Of a stretch of DNA of 64,000 nt, positions 43,865 through 54,915 are shown piece by piece; position 1 is the stretch's first letter, and each line of letters begins with the position of its first letter. This DNA is from Nemophila menziesii (lineage: Eukaryota > Streptophyta > Magnoliopsida > Boraginales > Hydrophyllaceae), in contig JARWIR010000014.1 of NCBI GenBank assembly GCA_029959085.1, positions 9,222,001 through 9,286,000 of the forward strand, in the 5' to 3' direction. The position numbers and the translations under genes are program-made. The notes under the pieces were generated by a model, which was not told where the DNA came from, searched no databases, and worked only from the letters and a program-made list of their open reading frames with translations.

Positions 43865-44398
43865 CTATATATTTAGCATTAACTATACAATTGTAATCAA
43901 ATAAAAAAGAGATAGAAAAAAGTTTTATAGAACAAAAAATACTTACTTTTGGGCAAATTTAGAAGGAAAAATTGATTATTGAGGAGGTCCCACGTTGTTG
44001 ATTTATCTGGGAAAGCTTTTCCACGTGTTGAAATACCTAATAATTAATATTATTTACCACTAACTACACAACTGTATGCAAATAAAAGAAATTTGAAAGA
44101 GTTTTATAGAACAAAAGATACATACTTCTGGGCAAATTTAGAAGGAAAAATTGATAATTGAGGAGGTCCCACATTATTGATTGATCCGGGAAAACTTTTC
44201 CACGTCTTGAAATACCTAATAATTAATACTATTTAGCATGAACTACACAATTGTATGCAAATAAAAGAAATTTGAAAGAGTTTTATAGAACAAAAAATAC
44301 CTACTTTTGGGCAAATTTAGAAGGAAAAAATGATAATTGAGTAGGTACCACGTTGTTGATTGACCAGGGAAAGCTTTTCCACGTCTTGAAATAATATT
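43865..44398 (+). repeat. 179-bp tandem repeat, three copies
   Basis: GTTTTATAGAACAAAA occurs at 43922, 44101 and 44280, giving two exact periods of 179. Each unit holds TTTGGGCAAATTTAGAAGG and a GGGAAAGCTTTTCCACGT palindromic stretch. The third unit runs into the CACTA right end. Confidence 0.85.
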
Positions 44399-44489
44399 TG
44401 ATGATGAGTTGTGGAAAAAAATTGGAAGAGTTTTGAGAGAATAGTTGAGAAATTATAAAATAATGGTGTTTTGAGGATCCCAATTCGCA

Positions 44490-44857
44490 GCTTGCTGTAA
44501 TAAATACGCCACCACTAATCTCGACTACACGAGTAGTCGCCAAAGACTCAAAAGTAGTCGTTAGTAATACCTTCTAACGACTACATGAAGTAGTCGTTAT
44601 AAAAACCAAACACTAGCGACTACTCAATGGCAGTGGAAAATAATTAAAAAATAAAAAAACACTAGCGACTAGGTACGACGTTTTAACGACTACCTCATGT
44701 AGTCGTTAAAGACACAAATTACTAATGACTACAGTGTAGTCAAGAAACAGATCAGGTAGTCGTTAAAGAGAAGTAATCGCTAATGATTCTTGTCTTTAGC
44801 GACTACATCATGTAGTCGCGAGAAATTTGGTCGCTAGAGATCCGCGCTGTAGTAGTG
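44490..44857 (-). mobile_element. CACTA transposon right end with AGCGACTAC subterminal repeats
   Basis: On the minus strand it begins CACTACTACAGCGCGG at 44857. Inward there are about ten copies of GCGACTAC or GTAGTCGT in both orientations, the usual transposase-binding arrangement. The flanking triplet (AGA) differs from that of the 38359 end (TAA) and the subterminal repeats differ, so they belong to different elements. No transposase is seen. Confidence 0.6.
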
Positions 44858-44949
44858 AGAGGGTGGTTATTGTGGTCGACTTATTTTAAATAAAAAGTGT
44901 AAATTTATAATTAATTATTATTTATAATTTTAAAATATTTAAATATAAA

Positions 44950-45323
44950 AAATATTTTTTTTGGCTCACTATATATCAAATCTTGTTTGGAAACAAGGTG
45001 AGTGTTGGGGTCATTCTGGCTATGAGAAAGGCTGCTATGTATAATCTGCGGAGTGTCACTTTCTATTCCGATGACCTTGAACTGGTTCAAGATATCTCAA
45101 AATGCACAGGTTTTCGATGGAAAATTTATCCATTTATTGCCGAAATGAAGAGATGGCTTCGAAGTTTCCGTTCTGGAAGGTTAACTTCGTTAAGAGAGAC
45201 TTTAATAATGTCACGGATCTTATGGCCAAGTGTGCAAGACAGAACATTGACATATCGTCGTGGAAGGGTGGTTCTTTGAATGAATTTTGCATTTTTCTTA
45301 AATCTCTGTATAAACGTTTGTGA
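44950..45323 (+). pseudogene. RNase H-like (RVT_3) fragment
   Basis: One frame gives SVTFYSDDLELVQDIS and, after a one-base shift near 45150, the second gives VNFVKRDFNNVTDLMAKCAR. Together they follow the RVT_3 RNase H pattern found at the C-terminus of plant LINEs and in related host proteins (V.SDS..LV..I, then V.R..N..AD..AK). It has no start codon context and is frameshifted, so it is a relic. Confidence 0.6.
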
Positions 45324-46098
45324 TTTATTTAAGTGTATTTGACAAAAAAAAGTATAGTACAATTTTTATTATTTTTTCCATCTATTTTTATTTAACTTTT
45401 TATTTGTTCAATTTTTAAAAAAATAATATTCAATATTATTTGACTCTTTTTTAATATCAAGATTTTTTTCTTAATTAAATACTAAAAAAAGTATTATAAT
45501 AAATAAATTAGTGTACCTTAAATAAGTACATTTGCATAAAAAAGTTATAAAAAATTAAAATCTAGAATTATTTATATATATTTGGTGTTTTTTTAAAAAA
45601 AAATTTAAACAAATAAAAATAGTCTCTAGGGAATATCTAAGTTGCAATATTTTTGTCAATGAAAAATTATTTTCCAACGGAAACGAGGTACTTGGATTAT
45701 TTAATAGGAAGAAAATCATAAGTGGCCCTTCATACGAGGTACTCGGATTCGATGCATTGCATTTTTTGTTGCAAGTTGACCAATAAAAACTGTGATAACC
45801 GTTATATGGACCAAAGAACACCATGCAACATAACCATCAACATTATTGATTCCAGACTTATAACCCATTTTCCAATAAATTACTCTTCTTAACAATTTTG
45901 CGGCATTATTTAATTTGACTTTCCCTTTCACTATTGTCTGTGTTCGGATCTCGAATTTATTTTGAGCATATTCTCTTTTTTTTTTTTTTTTTTTTGGACT
46001 ACATCTTTGAGCATATTCAACTTGAGTGTTTCAGATACTTTTGTCATTCATGTTAATTTCTTTTCAGTAGCCTCTCTCTTGGTAATAAGGATCGATCG
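45324..46098 (+). promoter_or_regulatory. Upstream region of the purple acid phosphatase gene
   Basis: AT-rich, no gene. It ends with a T-run (45975-45995). Two GCATATTC words, each matching the P1BS consensus GNATATNC bound by PHR-type phosphate-starvation regulators, lie at 45966-45973 and 46011-46018. That is 126 and 81 nt before the ATG. No clear TATA box could be fixed, so the sites could also lie in the 5' UTR. Confidence 0.5.
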
Positions 46099-48935
46099 AT
46101 GGGAATCGTAATGGCTTTTGAGTCTCGAAGGGTGTTTGAATTTGTTTGTGTGCTGCTTATAATTGTTTTAAGCTCGTATGAAGGTTATAGTAAGATACTA
46201 AGTACACTTGATGGACCCTCTAAGCCTGTGACAGTTCCTTTAAATGAAAATTTTAGAGGGAAAGCTATAGATTTACCCGAAACTGATCGTCGGGTCCAAA
46301 GGAATGTTAAAGGTTTCGAACCTGAACAAATTTCTATCTCTCTTTCTTCAAATTATAATTCAGTATGGATATCTTGGATCACAGGTAAAATAACATTCCC
46401 ATTCTCTTGATAATTATATTATATATTTTTAAAAATATAGACGAATAGCAATTTACAAGACTTGTACAGGGGAATTCCAAATTGGGGACAAGATAAATCC
46501 ATTGAATCCAAAAAGCATTGAGAGTGTTGTTCGTTATGGGAAATGGAAAACGAAGCTAAAACACAAAGCAACTGGTCAATCTCTCGTTTATAACCAACTT
46601 TATCCCTTCCAAGGTCTCAACAACTATACTTCTGGAATTATTCACCATGTCCTACTTACTGGTATACACTACTTACTCCTCGTGATTAGTTTATTACACT
46701 ATTTCTCGTTATCAATTTACATTTGCATGTAGGATTAAGAGCGGACACGAAATATTACTATCAATGTGGAGATCCTTCAATACCAGCAGTTAGTGATATT
46801 TATTATTTTAAGACTATGCCTGTTTCTGGTAAGAGAAGTTATCCAACAAGAATAGGCGTGGTTGGAGACTTGGGTCTTACTTACAACACTACTTCAACTA
46901 TCGGACATATGATGAAAAACCATCCTGATCTTGTTTTACTTATTGGTGATGTGTGTTATGCAAATTTATACTTGACTAATGGAACGGGTTCCGAGTGTTA
47001 TTCTTGTTCTTTTTCCGATACTCCAATTCATGAAACCTATCAACCTCGTTGGGATTATTGGGGAAGGTAAGTTAAATTCCGTGAAATCACATACCCTTAA
47101 CTTTGCTTTTTGGTCAAATTTAGACCACATCCTTCAAACATATCACATATGGTTAGTATCTTTCAAAAAATTGTCCGTTAATTAATATGTGTGATTCCTT
47201 CCATACTTTGATGGAAAGGTCTTGCTGTCTAAGTATGGATGAAGTGCACTAATTACATGCATTTGTTAATTTTTTTTGGAAACATATATGGATCATTTGG
47301 GATATACTTTTGAAACATGTGATTCTAATTTGGACCAATTAGGGATAACAAAGTAAGGAGACGTGGGGAAATTACACATTCTTTTATCATTAATTTTTTA
47401 TCATTAATTATTGAGTTAATTTCCTTGTAGATATATGCAGCCATTGGTGTCAAAAGTTCCTATAATGGTGCTACAAGGGAACCATGAAATAGAAGAACAA
47501 GCAAAACACCGAACATTTGTAGCGTACAGTTCTCGATTTGCATTTCCATCGGAAGAGAGTGGATCATCTTCCCCATTTTACTACTCTTTTAATGCAGGTG
47601 GCATACATTTTATATTTCTTGGAGCGTACACTCCTTACGATAAATCAGGTCATGTCTCATAAAACCCATAGAACATATTAGGATAAAAGTTTTTGGAGCT
47701 ACTAAACTATCTCAGCATTCTTAATCGGACCACTTAATTGATAAAGGTTCCAATTCAACTATTAGTTTATTAAATTGGTTCCAAGTCAACTATTTTGTTA
47801 TACAAATGCTTCATTTGGAACCTTTATTATTAGAGTGATCTAAACAGGACTGTTGCATAGTTTAGTGACCCTTAAAAACAATTACCATGATAAATACTTG
47901 TTTTCTCATTATATTGATTGTTTTGTATTCATATATCTCCAGCGGATCAATACAAGTGGTTACAGAGAGACCTGGCTAAAGTTGACAGAAAAGTTACTCC
48001 TTGGCTAGTTGCAGCTTGGCATCCTCCATGGTATAACACATACACGTCACATTATCGAGAAGCTGAATGCATGAGGGTAGAAATGGAAGAATTGCTCTAT
48101 AAATCGTCTATCGACTTAGTTTTTAATGGACATGTAAGTAAGTGTAGGGTGTTTTAGGCATTTTACATTTCTCATCTCAAGTGAAGTAATAATATGTTTG
48201 TAGGTTCATGCTTATGAGAGATCAAACAGAGTATATAATTACACACTGGATGCATGTGGGCCAGTATATATAACAATTGGGGATGGTGGAAATAGAGAGA
48301 AAATGTCAATTACTCATGCAGATAAGCCAGGAAACTGTCCTGAACCTTCAAAGACACCTGATGAATTCATGGGTGGTTTTTGTGCGTTTAATTTTACATC
48401 AGGTCCTGCTACTGGTAACTTTTGTTGGGATAGACAACCCGAGTATAGTGCATATAGAGAAAGTAGCTTTGGTCATGGAATTCTTGAGGTGAAGAATGAA
48501 ACACATGCATTATGGACATGGCATAGAAATCAGGATATGTACAACAAACCAGGAGATCAGATTTACATTGTAAGGCAGCCTCACAGATGCCCGGTTCAAC
48601 CACAGGTAATTAAATACTCTGTTTCAAAATGTATGTCCATTTAACTTTGTACACATATTAAGAAATTAAGAAATTTATAAATTGGACTCTTCATTACTAA
48701 ATTCCTTTCAGTGTCTTAATATCTAAGTATGTCAAGATATTCTAACTGAACATTTTTTTTGAAATTGAACTACATTTTTTAGTAAATGGATAAACATTTT
48801 GAAATGGAAAGAATATTTGTGCTTTCTCATTGAAATCCGCACAAGTTATCATAACTCTCAGTTTAATCAATTTTTGTCAAGAAATACTTAAAACAGTTTA
48901 TTTTCTGTTTTCTTTTTCTTTTCAAGGGTGCATAA
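46099..48935 (+). CDS. PAP15-like: Purple acid phosphatase (PAP15/PAP23-like), seven exons
   Basis: This is a secreted metallophosphoesterase that hydrolyses phosphate monoesters, possibly phytate as reported for PAP15. Exons are 46099-46384, 46470-46661, 46733-47066, 47431-47648, 47943-48133, 48204-48605 and 48927-48935; all introns are GT-AG and the frame is kept, giving 543 residues (Arabidopsis PAP15 is about 530). The start has a second in-frame ATG four codons on. A hydrophobic signal peptide covers about residues 10-30. Metal ligands are all present: GDLG (Asp205), GDVCY (Asp232, Tyr235), GNHE (Asn288), WHPPW (His370) and GHVH (His407, His409). No disabling change is seen. Exon 7 adds only Gly-Ala and the stop. 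Its end faces the X8 gene. Confidence 0.93.
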
Positions 48936-49523
48936 GCAGGAGATGAACTAATCAGTAATGAACACAACTCTGGAAGCTGGCTGAAAATCTGTAGTAACTT
49001 ATACACTTAGTATTGATAAGCTGAAATATAGCATTTTATAGGAAAATACATTGTGTTTCTCCTAGCTCTCTGTTTCTATATCTCCTTCTCCCTAGCTGCA
49101 ATAATAAATATCTCATATTTATCATGAATAACAAAATACCATTGTTTATTTCTGGTGACTGACTAGTAACAAAACCTAATACAAACCATGTTCACTTTGT
49201 TGTAATGTGCTTATATATTATTATACTTCTTATGCTTTGAGTTATCAAAAGCCTGAACATAACTCGTACAGGGGCCTATAGGCACAGCGAACCCTTAATA
49301 TTTTCTGATAATAAAATAAACAACGATTTGAAGTATTATCACGGGATAATGGGGCTGTAACCACCACTGACCCATATATAAATGAAACAGATTAGGCTTC
49401 AGGGATCCATAGATGAACTTCCGAGAATTCAACAACCAAAGATGATAAATTTGGTAAGAAAAGAAGCCTTGTGAACTAACAAAACTGAGCTACCTACTTA
49501 TCGTACTTCACTAAATTCTGAGA
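48936..49523. other. Convergent intergenic region
   Basis: Shared 3' ends of the phosphatase (plus) and X8 (minus) genes. It is AT-rich with no coding signal. AATAAA-type words are present (near 49102 and 49311) but cannot be assigned to a poly(A) site from sequence alone. Confidence 0.5.
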
Positions 49524-52500
49524 CTAGAACACTTTAATAAACATATTTGAGAAAAGAAGCAAGAGGGTTACAATATGAAGCAAGGGAACTGAATACTCAG
49601 AAAGAGCTGCTGCGGAGTTTTGTGTCTCGGGGAGCACAGATCCTGGGACAGGTGTCACTACTCCAGGGCCGTAAAATGGCAATATAGTGCCAGGTGGTGG
49701 TGGTACACTTATAATTGCAGGTGTCATAGTTGCTGGTCCAGGTCTGCCACCTGATATCGTCCCTCCGGCAGTGCTGTTCAGTTCAACACATTAGAAGAAA
49801 GTGTTAAAATGATGACAAGAAGTTTCACAAACATATTAAGAGATTACATTGTAATTCACATGTCACATCCTATGTTTTTCTAAGTAAAGTACAAGTATGT
49901 TCACCTAAATGTCCTGCGCAATACAAAGTGAATTAATAAAAGAAAAAAGAGAGACATACTTTATTTTGTCATTTTTGTTTAATCTACACCAATTTGCATC
50001 AGTTTCCTCTGGCCTATGTACTCTTATATCGGTGTGATGACAAATACACTAATCAGCGCATACTCAAACTGCGCTCCTCTATATATATTTTTTTTATTAT
50101 AAACTTAATCATAGAAAATATGAAGGATAACAAAATAACTAAATACATTTTAAAAACACCATAAAATTGTATAATTAAAAAAGAAAATGAAGTTGTAAGA
50201 GAATTATCTACGCCTCAAACTATAGAACTCTTACAAGAGAGGTCCCTGAAATATGACAAACACTACGCCTCAAACCCGACCAACATTATGATTATGATTA
50301 ATACTTCTTCATTAAACTAAACAATATATATACATACATATCCACAAACACCTAGATGATCGAGGGTCCCTCAAAACGTCAAGACATCGGAGGCTTAAGT
50401 GGTTGCTTCTTGGGCTTATGCCCAGGGCCGACAGTAATGTTGTTTCCACTGGCTGTTACTGTTAGAGTTACTAAACAATACATGTGTAATGTCAAGGGTA
50501 AACTAAACTTTTACTCTAGTTAGTAGATAAAATCATGTATTTTTCTTGTAAACATTTTCATATCAGGTCCTAATGTTATAAATATTTTTTGGTGAGTTAT
50601 ATGCTTTCATTACTTGAAAAAGAAAATACATTCCTAGCTAATATTTGTGTGGAAGAGCACTTTCCATCCTTTAATGAGTATAGGATCATTAAAAGCCTGA
50701 GTAGGTCCACAAGCGTCGAGAGCTTAACACATGTAGCAACATAATTTGCCACTCTATTTTTCAAACGAGGAATGTGCCTAAGTTCCACCTATTAGTAATA
50801 TTAAGAGGATTGTGTCCATAATCTGCCACTCTGTTTTTCAAACAAGGAATGAGTAATAAGTATATATATATATATATATATTATCCCATTTGACTAGAGA
50901 CTACTCCTTGCCATGATAACAAAAGGCTGATTTCCAGTGCATTCATCAACCTCGTGAACGCAGATTTTACAGACAATCAAAAGGGTCTATGGATTAATGA
51001 GGAATGAGTCATGGTTGACTCATCTTCTATGAAAAGATTCAAAAAGACTTTTTTTGCTTCAAGTGCTTTAATTTCCAATTTTAAACGTTTATTTTACTAA
51101 GCATAGATCTAGTGATTTAAAATATAAAAGCTATCATTGCAATTCATCAGTTAATCTTGATATTACTAGACTTCATCTCATTGAACCGTTAGAAGAAGGC
51201 GGAGAACACATGATAGGAGATATGTACTCCAACCATTACTATTAACGCGTCTGATATAAAATCAACTATTATAGTTCTCCAATAGATCTCACCCCTTCTT
51301 ATAGCCATTACACCACAATTACTCCGAGTCACTTACGTTTCTAGTAACCCCATAACCTGTACTACATTTCTTCGTATAGGTGACAACTTCCCGTTATCTA
51401 AAGACTTTGTTAAGACCTCTTGCAATTCAAGAGTCAATTACACCATGGATCAGGAGGCTTTTCAAGTACTCCCCTCCATAATTTGATCACTGAGAAAGCT
51501 TGTTATAGACACTTTTGAACCAATACCTACCATACTTATTACATTAAAAGAGTTAATTTGTTGTTCTCTTGTCATAAAGCTAGATGCCTACATATTACTT
51601 TGTTTATGGCTAATCAATAACTTTTAATTTGCCACCTTGCTTTTAAACAACAAGGGTCTGTCCTTGCTAGGTCTCCATTAAGATTTAAACTTTTTGCAAG
51701 CACCATTACAATGTCTCACTCGAAAAGAGTTCCTACACCAGTAATTGTCCAACTTTATAGGGACTCTATTTAACAATAGTTTAGAGGTATCGACATCAAT
51801 AACTCTTTAACAAATTAAATCTACTCAGTTGCGTCAGTGACTTAGGCTATTTATGCTACATTTTAGGTATTAAAATGACATTTTCACCTAAGCAGTATCT
51901 GCTATCTCAATTTAAAGATACAACTAACATTCTTGAGCATGCTCACTGATACTACTTTGCTGGTTATTTAGTTTACCTTATAATTACTTGAGAAGATACA
52001 AAATCTGTACCTCTACTTTTAAGTGAGGAACAAATAGCAAGGCCGGGCCAGTTGAGCTAACCCAACTTGTTATTGGATTACCATTTTATCTTTATAAGAA
52101 AGTTGGAAGGGCTTTGAAGTACCTAATATTTTTATTTTATTTTGTCAAAGTTTTAATTAAAAAGAAAACAATTATATACTACATACTATAAAATGAAATA
52201 AATTGAATTGAAGTACCTAAATAATATATAAACTTGACTCGAGAAATAATTCCATTATCTCAAAACTAGATACATTAAGATCATATTTTCACAATTCATA
52301 CTTAAATTGATTAGTATACTCAGTAACTATATTTTTTGTTTTTACAAAAAATAAAAGTACCCTCCTCTAAAGTGTCTTGTCACATCAATATGCTCAGTTA
52401 TCTATGCAATATGTTATGTCACCCTAAGCCTAAAGACAAAAGTGTATGCAGTGTATTGTGTACCATAAAAAGAGTTTGACCAGAAAAGAATCTTAAACCA

Positions 52501-53142
52501 TGCAAATAACACTTGGACACTACATCTACTGTATATATAGTACTCTCTACATACCAAGTCCACATCATTAGATCTGCACACTCTTTGATAAGCCATAATT
52601 AAGTATGCAGAGAAAAAGAAAACAGTCCAGCTCATAATTAATAAAGCAAAAGTACAATGATAGAAAAGAAAAAAAAATTTAAACACAAACATACCTGGGT
52701 GATGATGGATAAACGCAAGATCCATAACCTATTATAATAATTAAAATTATCATCCGTTAAACATAAAATAAATATACAACATGCAATACAATAGTTATTT
52801 TTTATGCATACTTGGGTCAGTTTTGGCAATGGTGGCAGTGCCAGCAAAGACACAAGACCCGGGATCAGCTGCCTTGCGTTGATAGTAACTATTGAAAGCA
52901 TAAGCAGCATGAGCTTGAAGTGTATTTGGAAGATAACAAAGCCCTGATGACTGTATAGGTGTACAATCTGCCCCAGCACCACAGGCATAGTCCAAAGCAG
53001 TTTGCAAAACCTGATCACTTGCATCACTCCTGGTTACACACCATGTTGCTTTCACAAAACACACATCCTGCTTCATCGCCATTAGTAACAGTAGCATCAA
53101 CACCACCTTTGATAAAGGTGGTGCTAGTGGTGGCGCTTTCAT
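49524..53142 (-). CDS. PDCB-like: X8/CBM43 GPI-anchored protein (plasmodesmata callose-binding type), three exons
   Basis: Minus-strand exons are 53142-52812, 52728-52695 and 49773-49524, with GT-AG junctions, giving 204 residues (PDCB proteins are about 200). A signal peptide covers residues 1-32. The X8 domain starts TWCVTRSDASDQVLQTALDY at residue 33 and keeps the Cys pattern (WC, YAC, ADC, GLCY, GSCVF, GSCVYPSS). A Gly/Pro/Thr-rich linker follows, then NSAAALS and a hydrophobic tail (LLHIVTLLLLFS) typical of a GPI signal. The family binds beta-1,3-glucan (callose) at plasmodesmata, so a wall role is inferred. Intron 1 is 83 bp; intron 2 is 2921 bp and full of transposon debris. Confidence 0.92.
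49774..52694 (-). other. Expanded intron 2 of the X8 gene
   Basis: 2921 bp of AT-rich sequence. It holds a decayed Copia RT fragment (about 51839-51945), a possible RNase H tail on the minus strand (about 50600-50790, RHIPRLKNRVA), and a (TA)n run near 50860. No exon signal is seen inside. Confidence 0.75.
51830..51980 (+). pseudogene. Decayed Copia reverse transcriptase fragment
   Basis: The frame from 51839 reads DLGYLCYILGIKMTF then SPKQYLLSQFKDTTNILEHA, matching the Copia RT block after the YVDD motif (DLG.L.YFLGIE...LSQ.KY). A stop follows. Nearby decayed sequence (51340-52020) may belong to the same element. Confidence 0.65.
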
Positions 53143-53700
53143 TTGTGGTAGATGAGAAGATGTGTTGGTAAAGCAAGAGAGAGTGAAGGGAAGGGAAGTG
53201 AAGGAGGGGAGAGAGAAAGAGTACTTGAGAAGGATTCTGTGGAGACAAGATGTGCTTTTCTTTTTATTGTTTTCTTATTCTTTTCTCTTTTTCATTTAGA
53301 ATTCGATTGGAATAACATAATTTCTTTTTTAGTCGAAAACATAATTGAGTCGTTGATAAAATGAAAGGGTGTTTATTTTATAAGGGTAAAAGCATATAAA
53401 GGTATATATAATAAGGGGACAATTATAAATATAGGCTAAGTAATATGTGAATTAATAATAAAAGTCTTTAACTCTAACTATCTATATAAACCTAACTAAA
53501 TACATAAAAAAAAAGCCTAAAATGCCTTCTTCCTACTTTATTATTACACCAAAAATAGAAACCTAAAATCATAACCTATTAGGTTACAGAAACGTTTCTC
53601 ACCCCTTTCCATTGTATTTTCTCTGTTTTCTCTTTTCATAAGCCGCTTCCTCTCTCTTATGTCGTTCTCATATCTCACCCCTACCAACATGCTCTCCCTC
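53143..53700 (-). promoter_or_regulatory. Upstream region of the X8 gene
   Basis: On the minus strand a CT-rich leader runs about 53143-53260. TTATATATACC and TTTATATGC words at about 53393-53414 are TATA candidates some 255 nt before the ATG. There is no other gene. Confidence 0.4.
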
Positions 53701-53750
53701 TTCTATATTGTTCTCGTTCCCAGATCTCACCCCTACCACCACGAAGCTCT

Positions 53751-54300
53751 CCTGTAGAAGACAACTGAACCTCCACGAAGCTGCCATCTCGCCACCGTGC
53801 GTGGCCATCCTCTACATCAGAACCTCGCCGCTCCTTCGTAGCCTTGATCTGGACCAGATTCAGACCCTACTGTTGGGCTTCTCACCATGGCACATTATCC
53901 CATTCTGCAACCTGGAATCACTGACCCCAACTCCGGTGGGCCTTACTTCACGGCCAACTTCTCTTCGCCACCAAGCCATTCTCTTCTTCGCCAGCAAGGA
54001 TCGTTCATGGATCTGGAGCCATTCTCCTGTAGAAGACAACTGAACCTCCACGAAGCTGCCATCTCGCCACCGTGCGTGGCCATCCTCCACATCAGAACCT
54101 CGTCGCTCCTTCGTAGCCTCGATCTGGACCAGATCCAGACGCTACTGTTGGGCTTCTCACCATGGCACATTATCCCATTCTGCAACCTGCAATCACTGAC
54201 CCCAACTCCGGTGGGCCTTACTTCACGACCAACTTCTCTTCGCCACCAAGTCAATCTCTTCTTCGCCACCAAGTTTCATTCATGGATCTGGAGTCATTCT
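53751..54300 (+). repeat. 275-bp tandem duplication
   Basis: Copies are 53751-54025 and 54026-54300, each starting CCTGTAGAAGACAACTGAAC, with only scattered differences. Both carry an open plus-strand frame (MAHYPILQP...). The CTGTAGAAG word recurs at about 55450 and 55564. It is GC-richer than its surroundings. No protein family is recognised, so the ORFs are not called genes. Confidence 0.85.
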
Positions 54301-54659
54301 CTGTTGCAGGTAGAGACTGTCGTGGTACAACCAACTTGACCATGGGTCGTGGGTACAACCCCTTGACCATGGGCCGTGGGTACAGCCCCATGACCAAATG
54401 AACGCTGAAGGGCAATACCTCCTCCACTCAGATCTCCTCCACCGCCAGATCTACACCTCCATCTCCGGCCAGCGAAAAACCCATATAAGGTAAAGTCAGT
54501 ATCGTTGTTTTTCAATTATTGGTTTAGTTTAGTTTGTTTTGATTTTTTTTCTTTTCTCTGTTTCATTGTCTTTAAACTTTTGCTTCATTGTTTTATTTTT
54601 TTCCAAGTAAAGTCGAGTGTGCTAACAGTAAGGGTACAACGCCACAACCAATATTGTGG

Positions 54660-54915
54660 TGTTTCTTTGTTGGGTACAACCCTATATTGCTATTTTTTGA
54701 GGTGTGTACAACCCCATATTGCTATTTTCCGAGATGGGTACAGACCCATATTTCTATTTTTCGAGATGGATATAGCCCTATATTGCTATTTTTTGAGATG
54801 GATACAGCCCCATATGTCTATTTTCCGAGATGGGTACAACCCCATATTGCTATTTTCCGAGATAGGTACAACCCCATCTAGCTGTTGTTCGAGATGGGTT
54901 CATACCCATATAGAC
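54660..54915 (+). repeat. Minisatellite of about 32 bp, eight copies
   Basis: The unit is GATGGGTACAACCCCATATT followed by GCTATTTTCCGA. Copies vary by a few bases. It is part of a wider field of GGGTACAACCC words from 54350 to 56350. Confidence 0.85.

Noticed and set aside
38359..44857. One 6.5-kb CACTA element bounded by the two CACTA ends
   Set aside because: The flanking triplets differ (TAA and AGA), and the subterminal repeats (TGTGTT against GCGACTAC) do not match. They are treated as two elements.
54660..54915. CRISPR-like array
   Set aside because: The 32-bp units are contiguous with no variable spacers, and the sequence is plant nuclear DNA. It is a minisatellite.
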